Origin: Solirubrobacterales bacterium
GTDB taxonomy: Bacteria > Actinomycetota > Thermoleophilia > Solirubrobacterales > Solirubrobacteraceae
Direction: 5' to 3'
NCBI GenBank assembly: GCA_015655225.1
Contig: JAATFK010000067.1
Coordinates: 1 to 5,661 of the forward strand
Length of the DNA: 5,661 nt
Of the stretch, positions 1 to 5,525 are shown in pieces (position 1 is the stretch's first letter; every line of letters starts with the position of its first letter). Below the pieces are notes generated by a model that saw nothing but the letters and a program-made list of their open reading frames with translations, ran no database searches and was not told the origin of the DNA. Position numbers and translations under genes: made by a program.

Positions 1-1827
1 CTGACCGGCCTCGGCTCGCGCCACCACGAGCGGGTCGACCACGCCGGGCGGACCGTCTGGCTCGGCGCCGACCGTCGCTACACCGGCCCCGAGTGCCCGC
101 CCGAGATGCTCGCCGTCGGCGGCATCCCGATGGGCGACTACGCGCCCGTGCCGTGGCTGCAGTCCGACCGTGGCTACGCGCTCTGGCTGCACGGCGACGG
201 GCCCGGGATGCGGTTCGACCTGGAGGACGAGGCGGTCGGCGCCTCGGCGCGCGCGGCGGCCGGCCCGCTGACGCTCGACGTGCTGCTCGACCGCACCCCG
301 GCGGCGCGGCTGCGGCGCTACCTCGACGCCGTCGGGCGCCCCGCGCTGCTGCCCGAGTGGGCCTACGGGCACTGGAAGAGCCGCGACGTCTACGCCCACC
401 AGCGCGACGTCGAGGACGACGTCGAGGGCTACGCGCGCAACCGGCTGCCGCTCGACGCGATCGTGATCGACTCGCCCTGGGAGACGCAGTACAACACCTG
501 GGAGTTCAACCCGTACCAGTTCCCCGACGCGCCCGGCCTGATCGCCCGCATGCGCGCCGCCGGCGTCCGCACCGTCGTGTGGGTGACGCCGTGGATCAAC
601 CTCGAGTCGGCCGACGGGCAGATCCCGCCCGACCCCGACAGTCAGCGGCTCCACGAGGCGCCCGCGGAGACCTACGCGCCGGCCGCCGCCGCCGGCCACT
701 TCGTGCGCACCGCCGACGGCGAGCCGTTCGTCGCCCGCTGGTGGATGGGCACCGGCTCCCCGATCGACTTCAGCTCGCCGGCGGCCGACGCCTGGTGGCG
801 TGCGCAGGCGACGAAGGCGCTGGCGCTCGGCGTCGAGGGGATCAAGGCCGACGACGGCGAGGGCTACTACTTCCCGCCCGACGTCCGCTTTGCCGACGGC
901 AGCAGCGGCGCCCAGTCCGCCTGGTCCTACGGCGGCCGCTACCGCGCCAGCATGCAGCGCGCGCTCGACGACGCGCATCCCGGCACCGGCGTCGTCTTCG
1001 GCCGCTCCGGCTGGAGCGGGCAGCAGGCGACCGGGATCCTCTGGGGCGGCGACCAGGCGTCGGACTTCTGGTCGTTGCGCGTGCTCGTCGCGGCGGGGCT
1101 GAGCGCGGCCGCGAGCGGCTTCTCGAACTGGTCCCACGACGTCGGCGGCTACCTCGGCGAACGGCTCGTCGCGCGCTGCCCGAAGGAGCTGCTGCTGCGC
1201 TGGGTCCAGTACGGCTGCTTCTCGCCGCTGATGCACTCCCACGGCCGCTTCCCGCAGGAGGCGTGGACCTACGACGACGAGACGCTCGCCGTCTACCGCG
1301 ACTTCGTGCTGCTGCACGAGCGGCTCGTCCCCTACGTGCGCGCGGCGGCCGCGACGGCCGCGAGGAGCGGGCTGCCGATCATGCGGCCGCTGTCGCTCGC
1401 CGACCCGCCCGACCCGCGTGGCTGGACGCTCGCCGACGCCTACGGCTACGGGCCGGCGCTGTGGGTCGCGCCCGTGCTGGAGCGGGACGCGCGGGAGCGG
1501 GCGGTGACGCTGCCGCGCGGCCGGTGGCGCGACTGGTGGACCGGCGCGGAGGTCGACGGCGGCGGCGTGGTGGTCGCCGACGCGCCGCTGCACCGCATCC
1601 CCGTGTGGGTGCGCGAGGGCGCGATCGTCGTCACCTACCCGGCCGCGCACGTCGCCGCCGGCCTCGGCGACACGCCCGAGGCGGAACGTCCGCTGGAGGC
1701 GACGCTGTGGGGCAAGCCGCCGCTCGGGCGCACCGCCGTGCGGCTCGCGGACGGCACCCGGATCGGGTGGCGCCGCGGCCGCTGGACGGTCGAGGGCGAC
1801 CGCGACGTGCGCTTCGTCGAGCGCTGA
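1..1827 (+). CDS. GH31 family alpha-glycosidase, 5'-truncated by window edge
   Basis: This is a retaining alpha-glycosidase of glycoside hydrolase family 31, which removes alpha-linked glucose or xylose residues from the non-reducing end of sugars. The frame is open from base 1, so the true start is upstream; 608 codons are visible against a usual 650-800. Numbering from the first visible codon, residues 1 to about 110 are the end of the N-terminal beta-sandwich. The barrel begins near LPEWAYGHW (117-125) and includes IDSPW with D157. The nucleophile motif is KADDGE, with D284 as nucleophile by alignment with the KTDFGE motif of E. coli YicI. The acid/base is D351 in LWGGD, followed by WSHDVGGY (377-384) and MHSHG (411-415). 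The C-terminal beta-domain ends with RIPVWVREGAI (532-542). The family call is firm; the substrate (glucoside, xyloside or other) cannot be told. No signal peptide can be judged because the N-terminus is missing. It ends 12 bases before the convergent phosphatase gene. Confidence 0.93.
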   Translation: MTGLGSRHHERVDHAGRTVWLGADRRYTGPECPPEMLAVGGIPMGDYAPVPWLQSDRGYALWLHGDGPGMRFDLEDEAVGASARAAAGPLTLDVLLDRTPAARLRRYLDAVGRPALLPEWAYGHWKSRDVYAHQRDVEDDVEGYARNRLPLDAIVIDSPWETQYNTWEFNPYQFPDAPGLIARMRAAGVRTVVWVTPWINLESADGQIPPDPDSQRLHEAPAETYAPAAAAGHFVRTADGEPFVARWWMGTGSPIDFSSPAADAWWRAQATKALALGVEGIKADDGEGYYFPPDVRFADGSSGAQSAWSYGGRYRASMQRALDDAHPGTGVVFGRSGWSGQQATGILWGGDQASDFWSLRVLVAAGLSAAASGFSNWSHDVGGYLGERLVARCPKELLLRWVQYGCFSPLMHSHGRFPQEAWTYDDETLAVYRDFVLLHERLVPYVRAAAATAARSGLPIMRPLSLADPPDPRGWTLADAYGYGPALWVAPVLERDARERAVTLPRGRWRDWWTGAEVDGGGVVVADAPLHRIPVWVREGAIVVTYPAAHVAAGLGDTPEAERPLEATLWGKPPLGRTAVRLADGTRIGWRRGRWTVEGDRDVRFVER

Positions 1828-1839
1828 GCCCCCGGATCC

Positions 1840-2610
1840 TCAGGACGACGTGTAGAAGGGGTTCGGCAGTCTGTAGGTGCGCTCCGCGTAGCCGCCCGCG
1901 AGGTCGCTCAGCTGGTCGCCGACGTTCGCGATGATCGTGTAGCCGGACTGCTCGACGATGACCCGCTGGCCGGTCTTGTAGTCCGTGTTGGAGGCGGTCA
2001 GGTCGCCCTTGAACGAGAGCCCGCTCCAGCTCGTGTAGCCGACGCGGCGCAGGTTCAGCTCGGTCGCCAGCTCGATCAGCGGCGGCCGGGCGGTGATGAA
2101 GAAGATCGCCACGCCGCGGGCCTGGGCGTCGCGGTAGAGGTCGAGGATCGCGGGCATCGCGGTGTCCTGGCCGAGCGAGCTGGGGACGACGATCCCGAGC
2201 GAGCCGATCGTCGGGTCGCCGGTCGGGACGCCGATGTAGTTCGAGAGGGCGGTCTCGTCGAGGTCGAGCACGAGGGCGGTGCGGCGCGGGAGCGCGGCGC
2301 AGCCGGCGCGGGTGGGCTTCGCCGGGGTGCTCGGGGAGGTCGCGACCATCGCGTTGACGGTCGCGACCGGCAGGTGGGCGTGCTGGCAGGCGCGTGTCTC
2401 CTGCGCCAGCAGGGTCGTGGTGGTGTCGAGCCAGCGCTTCGCGGGAGCGGCGGCGGTCGCGACGTCGGCCGCGTACTGGCCGCTGGAGACGTACTGGCGC
2501 AGCGACTGCCCGCTCGTGGGCGTGGCGGCGCCGGCGGTCCCGGCGGCCGCGGCGCAGGTCGCGACCGCGAGCGCGAGGGCGAGCAGGGGGCGGATTCGGG
2601 TGGAGGGCAT
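1840..2610 (-). CDS. Secreted HAD-family acid phosphatase (class B/C-like, subfamily IIIB)
   Basis: The 256-residue product is an exported phosphomonoesterase of the HAD superfamily, in the acid phosphatase group that includes lipoprotein e(P4) and plant vegetative storage proteins. HAD motif I is DLDET (116-120) with nucleophile D116 and D118; motif II is the T173 of FFITARPP; the motif III lysine is probably K212 in YKTGQR; motif IV is GDQLSD (231-236). These supply a phospho-aspartate mechanism with Mg2+. Residues 1-28 form a signal peptide: basic MPSTRIRPL, an Ala/Leu core, then a likely cut at AGA|AT. C19 lies in VATC, a poor lipobox because Thr precedes Cys, so a soluble secreted enzyme is more likely than a lipoprotein. 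C75 and C104 could form a disulfide. The frame stays open 67 codons upstream of this ATG, but that would overrun the divergent gene and bury the signal peptide, so I start at 2610. The ribosome binding site is weak. The substrate is not known. Confidence 0.9.
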   Translation of the reverse strand: MPSTRIRPLLALALAVATCAAAAGTAGAATPTSGQSLRQYVSSGQYAADVATAAAPAKRWLDTTTTLLAQETRACQHAHLPVATVNAMVATSPSTPAKPTRAGCAALPRRTALVLDLDETALSNYIGVPTGDPTIGSLGIVVPSSLGQDTAMPAILDLYRDAQARGVAIFFITARPPLIELATELNLRRVGYTSWSGLSFKGDLTASNTDYKTGQRVIVEQSGYTIIANVGDQLSDLAGGYAERTYRLPNPFYTSS

Positions 2611-2741
2611 GGCCCGAGCCGTTCCCGCAGGCCCCGGGTCGCCTGTTGAGAGTTCGTGAACGGGTCGGCGCGGTGACCGGCCGGCGACGTTTAACAACTC
2701 GATCACGAGATCGCCGGGCGGCGCTCCTAGGTTGCCGGCGC
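2611..2741. promoter_or_regulatory. Divergent intergenic region between two exported phosphate-ester hydrolases
   Basis: These 131 bases must hold the promoters of both the HAD phosphatase (leftward) and the Tat phosphoesterase (rightward). Visible elements are GTTC-GT-GAAC at 2652-2661, an AT-rich GTTTAAC at 2689-2695, an exact inverted repeat CGATC-ACGA-GATCG at 2700-2713, and TAGGTT at 2728-2733. No convincing -35/-10 pair is seen for the leftward gene. Read leftward, the first element gives GTTCACGAAC, which resembles one unit of the GTTCACC repeats of the actinobacterial Pho box, but the next 11-base unit matches poorly. A regulatory role is inferred from position only. Confidence 0.45.
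2728..2733 (+). promoter_or_regulatory. Candidate -10 box (TAGGTT) of the Tat phosphoesterase gene
   Basis: TAGGTT fits the TANNNT pattern of actinobacterial -10 boxes. It ends 8 bases before the ATG at 2742, so transcription would start at or next to the start codon and give a leaderless mRNA. No purine-rich ribosome binding site lies between it and the ATG, which fits. No good -35 hexamer is visible 16-18 bases upstream. Confidence 0.35.
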
Positions 2742-4223
2742 ATGGACGACATTCACGATCCCGAGCAGGCCGAGCGCCTCGAGCAGGTGGCGCCGGAGGC
2801 GGCTCACACACGCCGCGACTTCCTTCAGCGCACCGCCGCCAGCGCCGGCCTCGCCGCCGGGCTCGGGCTCGCGCTCCATCCCGACACGGTCCTCGCCCAG
2901 GCGGCGCAGGCCCAGAGCACGCCGCTGCCCTCGCCGCGGAACCTCCCGATCGACACGTTCGTCGTGCTGATGATGGAGAACCGCTCGTTCGACCACTACC
3001 TCGGCTGGATGCCGAACGCCGACGGCCGCCAGGCGGGGCTGACGTACAAGGACGCGCAGGGCGTCGCGCACCAGACCCACCGGCTGACGCCCGACTACCA
3101 GGGCGAGGGCCACCTCGACCCTGACCACTCGTGGACCGGCGGCCGCACCGAGTTCGACGGCGGCAAGATGGACGGCTACCTGAGAGCCGCGAGCGACGAC
3201 TTCGCGATCGGCTACTACGAGGAGCAGGACCTGCCGTTCATCCCGGCGGTCGCGAGAGCGTTCACGACCTTCGACCGCTTCTTCTGCTCGCTGCTCGCCT
3301 CGACCTACCCGAACCGCGAGTACATGCACGCGGCGCAGAGCTACGGGCTGATGGACAACACGCTGCCGTTCTTCGGCGGCGGCCAGGTGCTCGGCTTCCC
3401 CGACACGACGATCTTCGCCGCGCTCGCGAAGGCGGGCGTCTCGAGCCGCTACTTCTTCACCGACATCCCCGTCTCGGCGCTGTGGGGCCTGCCGGGGCTG
3501 GCGCGCTCCGGCAGCGTGCAGGAGTACTACGAGCGCTGCGCGACCGGGACGCTCCCGGCGGTCTCGTTCGTCGACCCCGCGTTCATGGGGGAGGACCAGG
3601 GCACCTCCGGCGACGAGCACCCGTTCGGCGACGTGCGCGTCGGGCAGGCGTTCACCTCCGACGTCGTGCACGCGTTCCTCGAGTCGCCGCAGTTCAGACG
3701 CGGCGCGCTGTTCGTCGTCTACGACGAGTGGGGTGGCTTCTTCGACCACGTCCGCCCGCCGCACGTGCCCGATCCGCGCGCGTCGAGCGACCTCAACAGC
3801 GACTTCGGCCAGATGGGGATGCGGATCCCGGCGGTCGCGATCTCACCCTGGATCAAGCGCGGCCAGGTCGACCACAACGTCTACGGCTTCGAGTCGATCC
3901 TCTCGATGATCCGCTACCGCTACGGACTGCCGCCGCTGACGCTGCGCGACGCGTCGGCCGCGAACATCGCGCGCTCGTTCGACTTCCAGGGCAAGCCGCG
4001 GCTCGACGTCCCCGACCTGCCGACGCCCGCGCACATCATGAACGGCGGCACGAGCGGCCTCGGCTACAACCCGCTCGCCAGCCTCGCCGCGCACCGCCCG
4101 AAGGAGCACGACCTCGGGCGCCTGCAGTCCTCCGGCTACCTCGACCGGCTCGGCTTCACGTACCACCCCGCGACGCCGGCGCGGACGTTCCGGCACCCCT
4201 CGAAGATGGGGCTGACGCCCTAG
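2742..4223 (+). CDS. Tat-exported phosphoesterase, phospholipase C / AcpA-type acid phosphatase family
   Basis: The 493-residue product belongs to the phosphoesterase family that covers bacterial phospholipases C and AcpA-type acid phosphatases (Pfam PF04185). It would cleave phosphodiester or phosphomonoester bonds outside the membrane. The N-terminus has a twin-arginine signal, TRRDFLQRTAAS (23-34), an Ala/Gly/Leu core and a likely cut at AQA|QS (57/58), so it is exported folded, typically with metal bound. The core starts with FVVLMMENRSFDHY (73-86); E79-N80 match the metal-binding Glu-Asn of AcpA. H129 (DPDHSW), T188 in ASTYPNREY (the position of the Ser/Thr nucleophile), H293 (DEHPFGD), D328-E329 in VVYDEWGGFFDH and H336 complete the site. 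Start 2742 places the Tat motif normally; the frame is open further upstream but runs into the divergent gene. No ribosome binding site is seen. It ends 6 bases from the convergent TetR gene. Lipase against phosphatase specificity is undecided. Confidence 0.93.
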   Translation: MDDIHDPEQAERLEQVAPEAAHTRRDFLQRTAASAGLAAGLGLALHPDTVLAQAAQAQSTPLPSPRNLPIDTFVVLMMENRSFDHYLGWMPNADGRQAGLTYKDAQGVAHQTHRLTPDYQGEGHLDPDHSWTGGRTEFDGGKMDGYLRAASDDFAIGYYEEQDLPFIPAVARAFTTFDRFFCSLLASTYPNREYMHAAQSYGLMDNTLPFFGGGQVLGFPDTTIFAALAKAGVSSRYFFTDIPVSALWGLPGLARSGSVQEYYERCATGTLPAVSFVDPAFMGEDQGTSGDEHPFGDVRVGQAFTSDVVHAFLESPQFRRGALFVVYDEWGGFFDHVRPPHVPDPRASSDLNSDFGQMGMRIPAVAISPWIKRGQVDHNVYGFESILSMIRYRYGLPPLTLRDASAANIARSFDFQGKPRLDVPDLPTPAHIMNGGTSGLGYNPLASLAAHRPKEHDLGRLQSSGYLDRLGFTYHPATPARTFRHPSKMGLTP

Positions 4224-4234
4224 CTCGATCTAGG
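4219..4234. repeat. Short inverted repeat spanning two convergent stop codons
   Basis: CCTAG (4219-4223) and CTAGG (4230-4234) are exact inverted arms around a 6-base loop. The arms contain the TAG stop of the phosphoesterase and the TAG stop of the TetR gene read leftward. Without a T-tract and with only 5 pairs, it is at best a weak bidirectional transcription end; the symmetry arises partly because both genes use TAG. Confidence 0.3.
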
Positions 4235-4850
4235 CAGACGCGGGCTGCGAGACGCCGCGCAGGAGCGCGAGCGCACCGTCGCGCACGGTCGCGAGGTCGC
4301 GGCCGCGCTCGCGTCGCAGGTGGTGCAGCACCCCCGCGCTGATCGCGCCGAGCAGCAGGTCGGCGACGACCTCGGCGTCGATCGTCGGGTCGAGCTCGGC
4401 CAGCAGCGTGCGCACGTGCAGCGCGAGCGCGCCGTGGATCCGCATGCGGCTGCCGAGCACCGCCGCGCGGTCGGCCGCGACCGCGAGGTCGAGCTGCGCG
4501 TCCAGCAGCTCCAGCAGGCCGTCGACGAACGCCTCCAGCCGCTCGCACGGCGGCGCGCCCGGGCCGAGCGGCGGCGGTCCCGAGAGGAACCCGTCCTGGA
4601 ACGAGCGCATCGACTCGTCCAGCAGCGCCTCGGTGAGGCCGGCGCGGTCGCCGAAGCGGCGGAACAGCGTGCCCTTGCCGACGCCGGCGGCGCAGGCGAC
4701 CGCGTCCATCGAGGTCTCGCCCGCGCCGCGCGTCGCGAGCAGCTCGCGGGCGGCCGCGAGGATCCGCTCGCGGTTCGCGCTCGCGTCGCCGCGCTCGCGC
4801 CGCTGGCCGGCGAGCGGCAGCTCGGCGCGTGGGATCGGATCGGGGCACAT
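4230..4850 (-). CDS. TetR/AcrR family transcriptional repressor
   Basis: This is a one-component repressor of the TetR family, 206 residues from this start. The N-terminal DNA-binding domain runs from about ANRERILAAARELL to FGDRAGLTEALL. It holds the helix-turn-helix signature: AVACAAGVGKGTLFRRFGDR closely matches the usual family pattern of that region. The rest (about 140 residues, Leu/Ala-rich helices) is the ligand-binding and dimer domain, whose ligand cannot be told. Two ATGs lie 9 bases apart, at 4859 and 4850; neither has a ribosome binding site. I prefer 4850 because TACGAT (4863 to 4858, leftward) looks like a -10 box, overlaps the first ATG and would place the transcript start at the second; with the first, the protein has 209 residues. 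It is divergent from yceI, and the region between holds two palindromes that are its likely operators, so autoregulation is probable. It ends 6 bases from the convergent phosphoesterase gene. Confidence 0.92.
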   Translation of the reverse strand: MCPDPIPRAELPLAGQRRERGDASANRERILAAARELLATRGAGETSMDAVACAAGVGKGTLFRRFGDRAGLTEALLDESMRSFQDGFLSGPPPLGPGAPPCERLEAFVDGLLELLDAQLDLAVAADRAAVLGSRMRIHGALALHVRTLLAELDPTIDAEVVADLLLGAISAGVLHHLRRERGRDLATVRDGALALLRGVSQPASA

Positions 4851-4857
4851 GCCAGTC

Positions 4858-4863
4858 ATCGTA
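4858..4863 (-). promoter_or_regulatory. Candidate -10 box (TACGAT) of the tetR gene
   Basis: Read leftward, TACGAT fits TANNNT and ends 7 bases before the ATG at 4850, a leaderless arrangement. Operator 1 ends 5 bases upstream of it, covering the -35 position. Confidence 0.4.
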
Positions 4864-4868
4864 GCGAT

Positions 4869-4885
4869 GCGGACCGACAGTCCGC
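4869..4885. promoter_or_regulatory. TetR operator 1 (near-perfect 17-base palindrome)
   Basis: GCGGACCGACAGTCCGC has two 8-base arms around a central A with one mismatched pair. It lies between the two divergent candidate -10 boxes, 5 bases from the tetR one and 6 bases from the yceI one, so a bound repressor would block the -35 region of both promoters. The length and symmetry are typical of TetR-family operators. Binding by the adjacent TetR is inferred. Confidence 0.75.
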
Positions 4886-4891
4886 TTGTGC

Positions 4892-4897
4892 TACGGT
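4892..4897 (+). promoter_or_regulatory. Candidate -10 box (TACGGT) of yceI
   Basis: TACGGT fits TANNNT and is preceded by TGTGC, resembling an extended -10. Its -35 region would fall inside operator 1, and the transcript would begin near 4904, just before operator 2. Confidence 0.45.
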
Positions 4898-4908
4898 GGC
4901 TCGATCAA

Positions 4909-4925
4909 GCGGACCGACGGTCCGC
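4909..4925. promoter_or_regulatory. TetR operator 2 (perfect 17-base palindrome)
   Basis: GCGGACCGACGGTCCGC is an exact inverted repeat of 8-base arms around one central base, and matches operator 1 at 16 of 17 positions. The centres (4877 and 4917) are 40 bases apart, close to four helical turns, so two dimers would sit on nearly the same face. It lies after the likely yceI transcription start and before the ribosome binding site. Confidence 0.78.
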
Positions 4926-4933
4926 ACCGATTC

Positions 4934-4940
4934 GAGGAGG
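4934..4940 (+). promoter_or_regulatory. Ribosome binding site of yceI
   Basis: GAGGAGG, a strong Shine-Dalgarno sequence, lies 6 bases before the ATG at 4947 and fixes that start among the upstream in-frame codons. It is the only strong site seen in the window. Confidence 0.9.
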
Positions 4941-4946
4941 CAGTCC

Positions 4947-5525
4947 ATGGCCACGCAACCGCTCGACACGCCGGCGGAGCTCGGTCTCCCCACCGGAGTC
5001 TGGACGCTCGCCGCAGACGGCAGTCAGATCGGCTTCGCGGTCAAGACGATGTGGGGCCTGGTCGACGTCAGAGGCCGCTTCACGCGCTTCGACGGCGGAC
5101 TGCGCGTCGCCCCCGAGGCCGCCTCCGCGCAGCTCTCGATCGACGCGGCGAGCCTCGACACGGGGCACAAGAAGCGCGACGAGCACCTTCGCTCCCCCGA
5201 CTTCTTCGACGTCGAGCAGCACCCGCGCCTCACCTTCACGGCGACCGCGATCACCCCGCGCGCGGGCGATGGCCTGACGATCGCGGGCGACCTCGTCCTC
5301 GGCGCCCAGACGGCCCGCGTCCAGTTCCCGGTCGAGGTCCGCCGGGGCGAGCAGGGACGGCTGCACCTGAGCGCCGCGACGAGCATCTCGCGCGAGCAGG
5401 CGGGCATGAGCTGGAACCGCGCCGGGATGATCCGCGGCGACGCCCGGCTGACGCTGGAGCTGGAGCTGACGCCCGCTCAGGACAGCGCGGAGCGCAGCCC
5501 CGATGTCGCTGCTGACGTCGCCTAG
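4947..5525 (+). CDS. YceI family protein (lipocalin-like, polyisoprenoid-binding fold)
   Basis: The 192-residue product is a YceI-family protein (Pfam PF04264), a beta-barrel like that of lipocalins. Characterised members bind polyisoprenoid or other long lipids; the role in actinobacteria is unclear. Family marks are GVWTLAADGSQIGFAVKTM (17-35), a Trp-x-Leu opening strand followed by Asp and Phe residues, then SIDAASLDTG (64-73), the KKRDEHLRSPDFFDVEQHP segment (75-93) with RLTFTAT after it, and GDLVLGAQTARVQFPVEV (114-131). The length is usual for cytoplasmic forms. There is no signal peptide, unlike E. coli YceI, so it acts in the cytoplasm or at the inner face of the membrane. The start is set by GAGGAGG six bases upstream. 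Divergent from the TetR gene and downstream of two palindromic operators, it is very likely that repressor's target. The last 23 bases overlap a possible next gene. Confidence 0.94.
   Translation: MATQPLDTPAELGLPTGVWTLAADGSQIGFAVKTMWGLVDVRGRFTRFDGGLRVAPEAASAQLSIDAASLDTGHKKRDEHLRSPDFFDVEQHPRLTFTATAITPRAGDGLTIAGDLVLGAQTARVQFPVEVRRGEQGRLHLSAATSISREQAGMSWNRAGMIRGDARLTLELELTPAQDSAERSPDVAADVA

Noticed and set aside
47..60. GCGGACCGTC inside the GH31 gene as a third operator copy
   Set aside because: Only the left arm matches; the right arm is CTGGCTCG-like and not palindromic, and it lies in conserved coding sequence.
2394..2741. Upstream extension of the phosphoesterase frame to 2394
   Set aside because: The extra residues are Arg-rich and antisense to the phosphatase, and the Tat motif lies at the normal distance from the ATG at 2742.
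1631..2752. Long leftward open frame of about 370 codons over the phosphatase gene
   Set aside because: It is a shifted frame of the HAD phosphatase, giving an Arg/Pro-rich product with no family motif; typical of high-GC shadows.
2611..2811. 67-codon upstream extension of the HAD phosphatase to an ATG at 2811
   Set aside because: It would put the signal peptide inside the protein and overlap the divergent phosphoesterase gene by 70 bases.
2727..3764. 345-codon leftward open frame antisense to the phosphoesterase
   Set aside because: Val/Arg/Glu-rich product mirroring the sense codons, with no recognisable domain.
3131..4342. 403-codon rightward open frame overlapping the phosphoesterase and TetR genes
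   Set aside because: Arg/Ala-rich shifted frame that crosses the convergent gene end; no family signature.
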